Below, piece after piece: positions 38,078 to 47,069 of a stretch of DNA of 64,000 bases. The notes beneath the pieces are model-generated. The model made no database searches and was not told where the DNA came from. It worked only from the letters and a program-made list of their open reading frames with translations. Position numbers and translations under genes: made by a program. Origin of the DNA: Flavobacteriaceae bacterium (lineage in GTDB: Bacteria > Bacteroidota > Bacteroidia > Flavobacteriales > Flavobacteriaceae); NCBI GenBank assembly GCA_947457615.1, contig CANGWK010000013.1, positions 1 to 64,000 on the forward strand, given 5' to 3'. Each line of letters starts with the position of its first letter. The first letter of the stretch is position 1.

Positions 38078-39160
38078 ATGGAACAATTTGTAGTATCTGC
38101 TCGTAAATACCGTCCGCAAACATTCAAAGATGTTGTGGGGCAACAAGCAATTACAAATACATTATTAAATGCTATAGAAACCAACCACCTGGCCTCTGCC
38201 CTATTATTTACAGGACCTCGCGGTGTTGGAAAAACAACTTGCGCTAGAATTTTGGCTCGAAAAATTAACCAATCGGGTTACGACGATCCAAATGAGGATT
38301 TTGCGTTTAATGTTTTTGAATTAGATGCCGCTTCCAATAACTCCGTTGATGATATTAGAAGTTTAATTGACCAAGTTAGAATACCACCTCAAACTGGACA
38401 ATACAAAGTTTATATTATAGATGAGGTACACATGCTGTCCTCTGCAGCTTTTAATGCATTCCTAAAAACATTAGAAGAGCCGCCTAAACATGCCATTTTT
38501 ATATTGGCTACTACCGAAAAACACAAAATCATTCCAACAATATTATCCCGTTGTCAGATATTTGACTTTAAGAGAATTACAGTCAAGGATGCTAAAGAAC
38601 ATTTGGCAGAAGTAGCTGCAAGTCAAGGAATAACTTGTGAAGATGACGCTTTGCATATAATTGCTCAAAAAGCGGATGGTGCAATGCGCGATGCTTTGTC
38701 TATTTTTGATAGAGTTGTTTCCTATTGTGGAACAAACTTAACACGTCAAGCAGTTACCGAAAATTTGAATGTTTTAGATTATGAAACTTACATCACAGTA
38801 ACCGACTTACTATTAGAAAACAATATACCTCAAATCTTGTTGTCCTATAATGAAATTTTAGCAAAAGGTTTTGATGGACATCATTTTATTTCTGGCTTGG
38901 CTTCTCATTTCCGGGATTTATTAGTTTGCAAAAATCCAGCAACTCTAACTTTGTTGGAAGCCGGAGAACAAGCTCAAAAATTATATGGAGAACAAGCACA
39001 TAAATGCCAATCTGATTTTCTTTTAAAAGGAATTGAAATTGCCAATGATTGTGACTTAAAATTTAAGGTTTCCCAAAACCAACGCTTGTTAGTAGAACTA
39101 GCACTTATGCAACTTTGCTCTATCAACTTTGATGGAGAAAAAAAAAAGTTGATTTTATAA
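38078..39160 (+). CDS. dnaX: DNA polymerase III subunit gamma/tau, zero-frame (gamma-like) product
   Basis: AAA+ clamp-loader subunit. Walker A GPRGVGKT is at 46-53, Walker B VYIIDEVHML at 111-120 and sensor 1 ATTEKHKIIPTILSRCQIF near 147-165. The four-cysteine zinc module found in E. coli DnaX is absent between residues 60 and 80. The zero frame ends at residue 360, three codons after a run of ten A. Reading on in the -1 frame from 39148 gives 227 more residues with no stop, so the gene codes either a short gamma-like form alone or, by frameshift or RNA slippage, also a tau-like form of 584 residues. A homopolymer sequencing error is the simple alternative. Confidence 0.92.
   Translation: MEQFVVSARKYRPQTFKDVVGQQAITNTLLNAIETNHLASALLFTGPRGVGKTTCARILARKINQSGYDDPNEDFAFNVFELDAASNNSVDDIRSLIDQVRIPPQTGQYKVYIIDEVHMLSSAAFNAFLKTLEEPPKHAIFILATTEKHKIIPTILSRCQIFDFKRITVKDAKEHLAEVAASQGITCEDDALHIIAQKADGAMRDALSIFDRVVSYCGTNLTRQAVTENLNVLDYETYITVTDLLLENNIPQILLSYNEILAKGFDGHHFISGLASHFRDLLVCKNPATLTLLEAGEQAQKLYGEQAHKCQSDFLLKGIEIANDCDLKFKVSQNQRLLVELALMQLCSINFDGEKKKLIL
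39138..39148 (+). promoter_or_regulatory. slippery A10-G site in dnaX
   Basis: Ten consecutive A (39138-39147) followed by G. In the zero frame the codons are GAA AAA AAA AAG TTG, so the heptamer A-AAA-AAG is exactly in phase for a -1 shift at 39142-39148. After the shift the next codon is GTT at 39148. Insertion of one A in the RNA by polymerase slippage would have the same effect. Confidence 0.7.
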
Positions 39161-39831
39161 TTCCACCCACTTATTTTAGAAGTCAAGATTATTCAATTAC
39201 CGAAGTAGTTAATCAGAAAAAGGATAACGTAATTTCTGAAAATGTAGTACCGAGTTCCGAAGTTAAAGTTGAAAGTCCTGATTCTGTTACTGAAACAATT
39301 ACGATTTCGGATAATTCAATACCTGATTCCTTAAATCTTCAGCCCGAAACTTCAAGTATTAAATCCGAAACAGCTTCTATTTCAGCTCTATCAATGTCTA
39401 GTATTCGAGCAAAAAAGGAATTATTAGAATCACAAAAAGGAATAATTAAGGAAGTAACACAATTTCCAACAGAAGCATTCACTGAGACAGAAATGCTTGA
39501 TTTTTGGTTTAAATACGCACAACGACTCAATGATAAAGGGCTAATGATTATGGCGTCGCTATTGCGAATTAGTGATCCTAAATTAGATGGCTTCAAAATC
39601 ATTTATGAATTACCAAATGAAGGTTCTAAAATTGATTTTGAAAAAGAAAAAAATGAGTTGCTTGGATATCTAAGAGGTCATTTACACAACCATGAATTAA
39701 GTATTGATGTTGTAGTGAATGAAAACGTTAAAAGTAAAATAGCATTCACTGCTCAAGATAAATACAACCGACTAAATGAAATAAATCCACATTTGGAAGA
39801 ATTAAAACGATTGTTTGATTTGGATTTTTAA
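39148..39831 (+). CDS. dnaX: DnaX C-terminal (tau-specific) part, in the -1 frame
   Basis: Open frame of 227 residues continuing dnaX after a -1 shift. It has no start codon at its head; the first internal ATG is at 39394, within a conserved-looking segment beginning MSSIRAKKELLE. The N-terminal 80 residues are a Ser/Thr/Glu-rich linker. The rest (FTETEMLDFWFKYAQRLNDK near 111-130, then ELLGYLRGHLHNHELSIDV near 169-187) matches the tail of flavobacterial gamma/tau proteins as I know them. It should be read as the second exon-like part of one gene, not as an independent gene. Tau-type tails bind the polymerase and helicase in other bacteria. Confidence 0.75.
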   Translation, partial: VDFIIPPTYFRSQDYSITEVVNQKKDNVISENVVPSSEVKVESPDSVTETITISDNSIPDSLNLQPETSSIKSETASISALSMSSIRAKKELLESQKGIIKEVTQFPTEAFTETEMLDFWFKYAQRLNDKGLMIMASLLRISDPKLDGFKIIYELPNEGSKIDFEKEKNELLGYLRGHLHNHELSIDVVVNENVKSKIAFTAQDKYNRLNEINPHLEELKRLFDLDF

Positions 39832-39998
39832 CAAAGAATCATATCATTTTTTTTCTTTTTTCTTCAAATGCACTTATAAATTGTTAAAAAACTAACTTCA
39901 TTAATCTTTATTTCTTCTTTACTATTATTTAACAATTACCCCAACAAACTAATAATAAAATATTATTTTAATATATTTTAAATATATAATACATTTTT

Positions 39999-40023
39999 GA
40001 GGCTCAATAATTCTAAATAATTA
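39999..40023 (+). promoter_or_regulatory. shared upstream motif, E1 gene copy
   Basis: A 25-base segment matches 21 of 25 positions of a segment at 48786-48810 upstream of ilvE; all four differences are transitions. The common core is TCAATAATTyTAArTAATTA. It lies 54 bases before the -7 element of the E1 gene. The remaining gap from 39832 is very A+T rich with no gene seen. Confidence 0.4.
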
Positions 40024-40077
40024 GCAATAATTAAATTATTTTTTTGTCAAGAATTATTATTATTAGTTCTTTTTCTT

Positions 40078-40085
40078 TATTTTTG
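40078..40085 (+). promoter_or_regulatory. -7 promoter element for the fused E1 gene
   Basis: TATTTTTG matches TAnnTTTG and lies 26 bases before the ATG. Confidence 0.6.
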
Positions 40086-40111
40086 TTAGATTAAGAAATC
40101 CCATTTCAATT

Positions 40112-42517
40112 ATGACCGAAATACAAACCAAAGTCGAAATAACTTTTGAAGATTTTAAAGCAGAAGTTTTAAACGATTATAAAATTGCCACTATAAGTAG
40201 AGAATGTAGCTTGTTAGGAAGACGTGAAGTACTTACTGGCAAGGCTAAATTTGGGATTTTTGGTGACGGAAAAGAAGTGCCGCAATTGGCTTTAGCAAAA
40301 GCATTTAAAAATGGTGATTTCCGTTCGGGATATTATCGTGACCAAACTTTTATGATGGCTATTGGTGAACTAACAATTGAGCAATTTTTTGCTGGATTGT
40401 ATGGTCATACAGATATTAATTTTGACCCAATGAGCGCAGGAAGGCAAATGGGAGGTCACTTTGCAACACATTCGCTTGACGAAAATGGAAATTGGAAGGA
40501 TTTAACTACTCAGAAAAATTCAAGTGCAGATATTTCTCCAACTGCAGGACAAATGCCACGTTTATTAGGACTAGCACAAGCATCTAAAATATACCGAAAA
40601 GTAACTGGAATAAATCAAACAAATTTCTCTGTAAACGGAAATGAAATTGCTTGGGGGACTATAGGAAATGCTTCCACATCAGAAGGTTTATTCTTTGAAA
40701 CCATTAATGCAGCTGGAGTACTACAAGTCCCTATGATTATGAGTGTTTGGGACGATGAATACGGAATTTCTGTTCACGCAAAACACCAAACTACAAAAGA
40801 AAATATTTCTGAAATTTTAAAAGGTTTTCAACGGGATGAAAATAATAACGGTTATGAAATTCTAACTGTAAAAGGTTGGGATTACCCTACTCTAGTTTCC
40901 ACTTATGAAAAAGCTGCAGCAATCGCTAGAGAAGAACATGTGCCAGTGCTTATTCACATAATCGAGCTTACACAACCTCAAGGACATTCCACTTCAGGGA
41001 GTCATGAACGTTATAAAAATGCAGATCGCTTGGCTTGGGAAGCAAATTTTGATTGTTTAGTTCAAATGCGTATTTGGTTAATAGAAAACAATTTGGCCAC
41101 TTCAGAAGAATTAGAAATAATTGAAGTACAAGCTAAAAAGGATGTTTTGGAAGGCAAAAAAGTTGCTTGGAAAGCATTTGTTGACCCAATGAAAGAGGAT
41201 CAAAATGAGCTTTTAACAATATTAAAAACACTTGCGGATTCTAGTGAAAATAAAGTTTTTATAGAAAAAATGATTTCCGATTTAGTTTCTATAAAAGAAC
41301 CTATTAGAAAAGATGTTTTAATTACAGCGCGTAAAGTATTGCGAATAGTAATTAACGAAGCAACTAACAAAATACTTTTATCCAATTGGATTACTAATTA
41401 TACCGATAAAATTCAACCAAAGTTCAGTTCACATCTATTTTCGCAATCGGATAAAAATGTCTTAACATCTATTGATGTTGCTCCAACTTATGATGCTTTA
41501 GCAGAAGAGGTTGATGCTCGTTTAGTTTTAAGGGATAACTTTGATGCTATTTTCACTAAATACCCTGAAGCTTTAATTTTTGGTGAAGACACTGGGAATA
41601 TTGGAGATGTAAACCAGGGATTAGAAGGAATGCAAGAAAAATATGGTGAACTTCGTGTAGCCGACGTAGGAATTAGAGAAGCTACTATAATTGGTCAAGG
41701 AATTGGAATGGCAATGCGCGGATTACGTCCAATTGCTGAAATTCAATATTTAGATTATTTATTGTATGCTATCCAAATCATGAGCGATGATTTGGCAACG
41801 CTTCAATACAGAACACATGGTCGTCAAAAAGCGCCATTAATTATCAGAACTCGTGGACATCGTTTAGAAGGCATCTGGCATTCGGGCTCTCCAATGGGAA
41901 TGATAATAAATGCCATTCGTGGAATTCACGTTTTAGTTCCAAGAAATATGACTAAAGCCGCTGGATTCTATAATACTTTATTAGAAAAAGACGAACCTGC
42001 ATTAGTGATTGAATGTTTAAATGGCTATCGTTTAAAAGAAAAAATGCCAACAAATTTAGGTGAATTTAAAACCGCTATTGGTGTTGTAGAAACAATTAAA
42101 GAAGGTAGCGACATTACATTAGTTTCCTATGGTTCAACTTTAAGACTTGTAGAACAAGCAGCAAAAGAATTAGAAAATTTTGGAATTAATGCTGAAATTA
42201 TTGATGTTCAGTCGCTACTTCCATTTGATATAAATCACGATATAGTTAAAAGTATTGCTAAAACCAACCGTCTTTTGGTAATTGACGAAGACCTTCCTGG
42301 TGGAGCAAGTGCGTATATATTACAGGAAATTATAGAAAATCAAAATGGGTACCAATATTTAGATAGCGCCCCACAAACATTAGCATCCCAATCCCACCGC
42401 CCTGCTTATGGTACCGATGGAGACTATTTTTCAAAACCATCAGTAGAAGATATTTTCGAAAAAGTTTATGCAGTTATGCACGAAGCTTTTCCAAACAAAT
42501 ATAAAAGTTTGTACTAA
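40112..42517 (+). CDS. fused alpha/beta E1 component of a 2-oxo acid dehydrogenase complex
   Basis: Protein of 801 residues joining E1 alpha (about 1-400) and E1 beta (about 450-801) of a thiamine-dependent 2-oxo acid dehydrogenase, as is usual in Bacteroidota. The alpha half has AGRQMGGHFATHS near 109-121 and the region WGTIGNASTSEGLFFETINA near 185-204, in the place of the GDG..N cofactor motif, with Asn rather than the common Asp. The beta half has LIFGEDTGNIGDVNQGLEGM near 488-507 and IAEIQYLDYLLYA near 544-556. It probably decarboxylates branched-chain 2-oxo acids; pyruvate cannot be excluded. Lipoamide partner genes are not adjacent. Confidence 0.9.
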   Translation: MTEIQTKVEITFEDFKAEVLNDYKIATISRECSLLGRREVLTGKAKFGIFGDGKEVPQLALAKAFKNGDFRSGYYRDQTFMMAIGELTIEQFFAGLYGHTDINFDPMSAGRQMGGHFATHSLDENGNWKDLTTQKNSSADISPTAGQMPRLLGLAQASKIYRKVTGINQTNFSVNGNEIAWGTIGNASTSEGLFFETINAAGVLQVPMIMSVWDDEYGISVHAKHQTTKENISEILKGFQRDENNNGYEILTVKGWDYPTLVSTYEKAAAIAREEHVPVLIHIIELTQPQGHSTSGSHERYKNADRLAWEANFDCLVQMRIWLIENNLATSEELEIIEVQAKKDVLEGKKVAWKAFVDPMKEDQNELLTILKTLADSSENKVFIEKMISDLVSIKEPIRKDVLITARKVLRIVINEATNKILLSNWITNYTDKIQPKFSSHLFSQSDKNVLTSIDVAPTYDALAEEVDARLVLRDNFDAIFTKYPEALIFGEDTGNIGDVNQGLEGMQEKYGELRVADVGIREATIIGQGIGMAMRGLRPIAEIQYLDYLLYAIQIMSDDLATLQYRTHGRQKAPLIIRTRGHRLEGIWHSGSPMGMIINAIRGIHVLVPRNMTKAAGFYNTLLEKDEPALVIECLNGYRLKEKMPTNLGEFKTAIGVVETIKEGSDITLVSYGSTLRLVEQAAKELENFGINAEIIDVQSLLPFDINHDIVKSIAKTNRLLVIDEDLPGGASAYILQEIIENQNGYQYLDSAPQTLASQSHRPAYGTDGDYFSKPSVEDIFEKVYAVMHEAFPNKYKSLY

Positions 42518-42588
42518 CTAATTCGTTTTGGAGATAGTTCTTAAACAAAATAGAATAAGTCTATATAAGTTAATTTTTTATTTATTTC

Positions 42589-42638
42589 TAATAATAAAAC
42601 CCATTAACCACAATAAAATTAATTATTATGGTTAATGG
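42589..42638 (-). terminator. terminator between E1 and carbonic anhydrase genes
   Basis: The arms CCATTAACCA (42601-42610) and TGGTTAATGG (42629-42638) are extended by AATAA/TTATT after one mismatch. On the minus strand the hairpin is followed by GGGTTTTATTATT, so it suits the carbonic anhydrase operon. It may also slow transcription from the E1 side. Confidence 0.65.
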
Positions 42639-42650
42639 ATAAAAAATCTA

Positions 42651-43331
42651 CTAGCTTAATTCAGAAAGAGAAAAATTTGGGTTAAGGTCATCTTTAATAA
42701 ATTCAACGTCATTATAGAAAGTTACTTCTCCAGTTTCTATATTATGCATTGCTCCTATTATACCTATTTCTCCGTTTTCAATCATTTTTTCTAAAATAAA
42801 ACTTCGTTGAATGATATTTTTAACACTTCGTTTAACGTTAATTTCAGCAACATTTTCAACAAAAGTTGAATTGCTTGCATTTCGATCTACTTTTGTTTGC
42901 TTTTCTTGATAAACTGCAGGTTGAATTTTAGATAACAATTCGGTAAGATTACCCATTTCTACATGATCACAAGCACCTTTTACAGCGCCACATTTGCTAT
43001 GACCTAAAACCACAACCAGTTTGGATCCAGCTACTTTACATGCAAATTCCATACTTCCTAAAATATCTGTATTAACAATATTTCCAGCAATTCGCACAGA
43101 AAAAATATCGCCTAATCCTTGATCAAAGATAAGCTCGGCTGATGTTCTACTATCAATACAACTTAAAATAGTTGCAAAAGGCCATTGTCCATCACGAGTG
43201 TCATTTACTTGTTCAAGTAAATTTCTGTGTGCTTTAAGATTATTTACAAATCTATTATTTCCTTCTTTTAGTATTTCTAAAGCTTTTCTTGGTGTAATTG
43301 AAGCTTGTAATTCTTTGTTTAATGTTTTCAT
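42651..43331 (-). CDS. beta-class carbonic anhydrase
   Basis: Zinc enzyme of 226 residues. The ligands are Cys58, His111 and Cys114, with the Asp60/Arg62 dyad in ILSCIDSRTSAEL and LGHSKCGAVKGAC. It interconverts CO2 and bicarbonate. It is the third gene of a minus-strand operon behind a SulP transporter and a DUF2490 protein, four bases after the latter. SulP proteins often carry bicarbonate, so the enzyme probably works on substrate brought in by that transporter. Confidence 0.95.
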   Translation of the reverse strand: MKTLNKELQASITPRKALEILKEGNNRFVNNLKAHRNLLEQVNDTRDGQWPFATILSCIDSRTSAELIFDQGLGDIFSVRIAGNIVNTDILGSMEFACKVAGSKLVVVLGHSKCGAVKGACDHVEMGNLTELLSKIQPAVYQEKQTKVDRNASNSTFVENVAEINVKRSVKNIIQRSFILEKMIENGEIGIIGAMHNIETGEVTFYNDVEFIKDDLNPNFSLSELS

Positions 43332-43335
43332 ATTT

Positions 43336-44007
43336 TTAATTATTAAATGGGAGATTGTTAAAAATCACAATTTGAAATTGATTGCGATTGGATTGTAATA
43401 AACTTTGTGACATTATACCAGCTTCAACTTTGCAATTTTTATTAATTACAAAACCTAAAGCGGCATAAATCCTGTTTCTATCAAACAAATTATTTTCTGT
43501 ATTAACAAATATTTCGTTGTAAGTAGATAAATAAATAGCATTTTTATCAAGCGTTTTTTTATTTATTGGAATATTTATATTCAAAAAATACCGAAGTCTA
43601 ATCTGAAAATCATTAGTTAAAAATCGTTGTTCCACTCTAAATCTATTTAGAAAATAAAATCTACCTAAACTCATTTTTTTGATATACTGTTGAAAAATTC
43701 GATGTTCGTTAGATTCTTGTTTTTGATCAGAATTTGGAATATATTTTTGAGTATTAATAAATCCATATCCTAATAAAAGATTATTATTGTTTTCCGTCAG
43801 GTTATAACCAACGCCTGTTCGGAGCAATAATTGATTCATATCGCCTATAAAATCGTAATTTCGATATTGAATTTCGTTGTGCCAATTCCAATTTTGGTTT
43901 ATCTTCTGATTACCAAAATAGACAAACCAATTTCCGATTTCTGTTTTTTGCGAATACGTAAATTCATTAAAGCCTAATGAAAGTAAAATAAAAAGGATTA
44001 TTCTCAT
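43336..44007 (-). CDS. DUF2490 domain-containing protein (outer membrane beta-barrel-like)
   Basis: Protein of 223 residues with a signal peptide (about 1-19, ending FTYSQ) and a pattern of alternating strands rich in Asn, Tyr and Arg, as in small outer-membrane barrels. The start of the mature part (EIGNWFVYFGNQKINQNWNW) is the DUF2490 hallmark. It lies 11 bases after the SulP gene and four before the carbonic anhydrase gene. It may be the outer-membrane partner of the SulP/carbonic anhydrase pair, but this is only positional inference. Confidence 0.85.
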   Translation of the reverse strand: MRIILFILLSLGFNEFTYSQKTEIGNWFVYFGNQKINQNWNWHNEIQYRNYDFIGDMNQLLLRTGVGYNLTENNNNLLLGYGFINTQKYIPNSDQKQESNEHRIFQQYIKKMSLGRFYFLNRFRVEQRFLTNDFQIRLRYFLNINIPINKKTLDKNAIYLSTYNEIFVNTENNLFDRNRIYAALGFVINKNCKVEAGIMSQSLLQSNRNQFQIVIFNNLPFNN

Positions 44008-44018
44008 TTAAATCAATA

Positions 44019-45617
44019 TTATTTTTTAGACTCAATGAAAACGTGCTTCTCTTCTTCACCAGTATTTACTAAATCATAAGATTTTTTGAAACCTACCAAT
44101 TTTACATTAATATTTTCTTCTTTAGCTCGGATTTTTTTAAATTCTTTAATTAAATCCAAAACATCATGGGAAATATAAACTGTATCAGAAGCGTTAATTA
44201 CTAATCTAGAATTTTCAGGAACTGCTGCCAATGTTGATTTAATCGCTGCTTTATTCAGAAAAGAAACTTCCTGAGATAAATCAATATGAATCACATCGCC
44301 ATCATGATATTCTTCTTTCCTAAAATTATAAGCCCTTTTCATATTTCCTTTTAACACAAAAATAAAGCTAATAATCATACCTAAAGCTACACCTTTCAAC
44401 AAGTCAGTAAAAACAACTGCCCCAAATGTTGCTATAAAAGGAATGAATTGATATTTTCCTTTTTCCCAAAAGTGTTTAATAGTTTTTGGATTTGCTAATT
44501 TATATCCAACTAATAATAAAACAGCTGCCAATGTGGCTAACGGTATTTTATTTAATATACTTGGAATTGCAATTACACTAACCAATAGTAGCACTCCGTG
44601 GATAATTGCAGACATTTTTGATTTTGCGCCAGCAGTATTATTTGCAGTAGTTCGAACTACAACAGAGGTCATAGGTAATCCACCTAACAAAGAACTAATT
44701 ACATTTCCAATTCCTTGAGCTTTTAATTCAACGTTAGTGTCCGTATATCTTTTTTGTAAATCCATTCTATCTGCAGCTTCTATACATAACAATGTTTCTA
44801 TAGATGCTACAATAGCTATTGTTATGGCTACAATCCATACTTTAGAATTTGAAATTGCACTAAAATCAGGTGTTACAATTATATTTTTAAATTCTTCTAA
44901 AGTTGTTGGAACTGGTAAACTAACTAAATGTTCTTTGATTATGGCTAAACTACTTCCAGATTGAATGAAGAATTCATTCAATAAAATACTAACTATTACA
45001 GCTACTAATGCTGGTGGAACTAGTTTTATTTTCTTCAAAAATTCAATTTTATTCCACAAAATTAAAATACTTATTGAAACTAAAGCGATAATAATAGAAC
45101 CTAATTGGACGTGATTTATTATTGAAAACAACTCTGTAAAAGTATTTTGACCATCAAATTGTAAAAAAGATAAATCTCCTTCAAAATCGGGATCGTAACC
45201 AAAAGCGTGAGGTATTTGTTTCAGAATAATAATTACTCCAATACCAGCCAACATTCCTTCAATAACGTTAGTCGGAAAAAAATTAGATATACTTCCAGCT
45301 TTGATAAAACCCAATGCCAATTGAATTAATCCAGCAATTAAAACTGCTAGAAGAAAAGCGTTAAAAGAGCCTAAATCGGTTATTGCAGTTAATACAATTG
45401 CTGTTAAACCGGCTGCTGGACCAGAAACACTTATATGGGATTTGCTTAAATAACCCACAACAATTCCGCCAATAATACCTGAAATAATACCTGAAAATAA
45501 AGGTGCCCCACTTGCTAATGCAATACCGAGACATAATGGCAATGCCACTAAAAAAACCACTAAACCAGAAGCAAAATCTGATTTAAGGTTTGCAAAAAGA
45601 TTGATTTTTTTTGTCAT
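44019..45617 (-). CDS. SulP family inorganic anion transporter
   Basis: Transporter of 532 residues from the ATG at 45617; the frame opens earlier with a TTG (45653) but the ATG gives the usual start MTKKINLFANLKSDFASG. There are about 12-14 membrane segments, including SGPAAGLTAIVL near 64-75, and a C-terminal STAS domain at about 425-525. Members carry sulfate or bicarbonate. The carbonic anhydrase gene in the same operon favours bicarbonate or carbonate here. The STAS domain is usually regulatory. Confidence 0.92.
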   Translation of the reverse strand: MTKKINLFANLKSDFASGLVVFLVALPLCLGIALASGAPLFSGIISGIIGGIVVGYLSKSHISVSGPAAGLTAIVLTAITDLGSFNAFLLAVLIAGLIQLALGFIKAGSISNFFPTNVIEGMLAGIGVIIILKQIPHAFGYDPDFEGDLSFLQFDGQNTFTELFSIINHVQLGSIIIALVSISILILWNKIEFLKKIKLVPPALVAVIVSILLNEFFIQSGSSLAIIKEHLVSLPVPTTLEEFKNIIVTPDFSAISNSKVWIVAITIAIVASIETLLCIEAADRMDLQKRYTDTNVELKAQGIGNVISSLLGGLPMTSVVVRTTANNTAGAKSKMSAIIHGVLLLVSVIAIPSILNKIPLATLAAVLLLVGYKLANPKTIKHFWEKGKYQFIPFIATFGAVVFTDLLKGVALGMIISFIFVLKGNMKRAYNFRKEEYHDGDVIHIDLSQEVSFLNKAAIKSTLAAVPENSRLVINASDTVYISHDVLDLIKEFKKIRAKEENINVKLVGFKKSYDLVNTGEEEKHVFIESKK

Positions 45618-45679
45618 ACCTAAAATTAATTTAATAAATAAAATACGCTTCAATTTATTTGAAACGATTGCAAGATTTA

Positions 45680-45967
45680 TTAAACTATTTCTGGCGGAGG
45701 AGAAAATATTTCTTCAGAAACATTATCATGTCTAGATAAATTTTCTGAAATTATTTTAGAGGAAGTAATTATTGAATAATTAACATATGAAAAATCATAT
45801 TTATTACTCAAATCAGCTTTAATTTCTTTAAAGTCTTTGTGAAGTTCTTCTTCATTAAAACTATAAAATATAGAAATATCGGTACTTTTCTTAACCACCG
45901 CAATAATCGTAGGTGTGGCAAGAAAAGATATGAAAAAGATTAATAAAAATCTTGTTATTATTTTCAT
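45680..45967 (-). CDS. small exported or membrane-anchored protein of unknown function
   Basis: Protein of 95 residues with an N-terminal hydrophobic segment (about 5-25) and a hydrophilic remainder ending in SPPPEIV. It is the first gene of the minus-strand group, 62 bases before the SulP start. I recognise no domain. A Pro-rich short tail of this sort is common in small flavobacterial exported proteins near transport genes. Confidence 0.6.
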   Translation of the reverse strand: MKIITRFLLIFFISFLATPTIIAVVKKSTDISIFYSFNEEELHKDFKEIKADLSNKYDFSYVNYSIITSSKIISENLSRHDNVSEEIFSPPPEIV

Positions 45968-46099
45968 AACACAAAAATAGATTTACGATTTACATAATAA
46001 AAAATATTATGGAAACTTTAACAAATTAACATTAAATTCAAATATTAAAAAATTGAAAAAAAATACAATCTCAACACTATAAGTTTAATTGATAGTTTT

Positions 46100-46107
46100 T
46101 ATATTTG
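46100..46107 (+). promoter_or_regulatory. -7 promoter element for oxyR
   Basis: TATATTTG is a full match to TAnnTTTG, 20 bases before the ATG. Confidence 0.6.
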
Positions 46108-46127
46108 TATAATATATTATTATACCA

Positions 46128-47069
46128 ATGACAATTACGCAACTTCAATATGTTCTAGCAGTAGCAGAATATAAGAACTTTACTTTAGCGGCCGAAAAAT
46201 GTTTTGTTACACAACCTACTTTGAGTATGCAGATACAAAAAGTAGAAGAAGAACTCGGAATTCAAATATTTGACAGAACAAAAAAGCCAATTCAAATGAC
46301 CGAAATCGGTCAAAAGATTGTCAATCAAGCTAAAAATATTGTTAATGAAGCTGATAGAATTCAAGACATTGTTCACCAACAAAAAGGGTTTATTGGAGGT
46401 GAATTTCGTTTAGGAATAATACCTACAATTATGCCGACTTTATTGCCAATGTTTTTAAATAATTTTATCAAAAAATATCCGAAAGTTAAATTGATAATTG
46501 AAGAATTACATACGGAAGATATTATTGTTAAATTAAAAAACGGTCATTTAGATGCTGCTATTGCTGCTACTCCATTAAATGAAGAAAAAATAAAAGAAAT
46601 AGTATTGTATTTTGAACCTTTTGTAGCTTACATTCCAGAAAATCACGGCGTATTTAGTAAGAAGGAAATTGAAATTAGCGATTTGAATTTAGATGAAATA
46701 CTACTTTTACAAGACGGCCATTGCTTTAGAGATAGCATTTTAAACCTTTGTAAAAATGATAAAAATTTAGAAAACAATAACTTCAAAATTAAAAGCGGGA
46801 GTTTTGAAACGCTAATTAAACTAGCAGATGAAGGACTTGGAACTACTTTGCTTCCCTATTTACACACATTAGATTTAAAAGAAAAAGACCAAACCAAATT
46901 AAGACATTTTGTTGAGCCAAAACCAGCAAGAGAAGTAAGCTTGATTTATCCTAAAAACGAGTTAAAAATTCATATTATTGACGCACTCAGATCAACAATT
47001 GCCGGAGTAATTAAAGGTGCGATTGTTTTTCAAAATGTTCAAATTATTAGCCCTAAGGCAACAAAATAA
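46128..47069 (+). CDS. oxyR: LysR family hydrogen-peroxide sensor OxyR
   Basis: LysR-type regulator of 313 residues: an N-terminal winged helix-turn-helix (AAEKCFVTQPTLSMQIQKVE near 21-40) and a periplasmic-binding-protein-like sensor domain. The peroxide-sensing cysteines are at residues 199 and 208 in DGHCFRDSILNLC, the same numbering as in E. coli OxyR. Oxidation should form a disulphide and switch on peroxide-defence genes. No catalase or peroxidase gene is adjacent in this window. The stop is directly next to that of mnmD on the other strand. Confidence 0.93.
   Translation: MTITQLQYVLAVAEYKNFTLAAEKCFVTQPTLSMQIQKVEEELGIQIFDRTKKPIQMTEIGQKIVNQAKNIVNEADRIQDIVHQQKGFIGGEFRLGIIPTIMPTLLPMFLNNFIKKYPKVKLIIEELHTEDIIVKLKNGHLDAAIAATPLNEEKIKEIVLYFEPFVAYIPENHGVFSKKEIEISDLNLDEILLLQDGHCFRDSILNLCKNDKNLENNNFKIKSGSFETLIKLADEGLGTTLLPYLHTLDLKEKDQTKLRHFVEPKPAREVSLIYPKNELKIHIIDALRSTIAGVIKGAIVFQNVQIISPKATK

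Noticed and set aside
39394..39831. Independent gene of 145 residues starting at an internal ATG
   Set aside because: The frame is open far upstream to 39148 and continues the dnaX product; the ATG is internal to the tau tail and has no promoter-like sequence.
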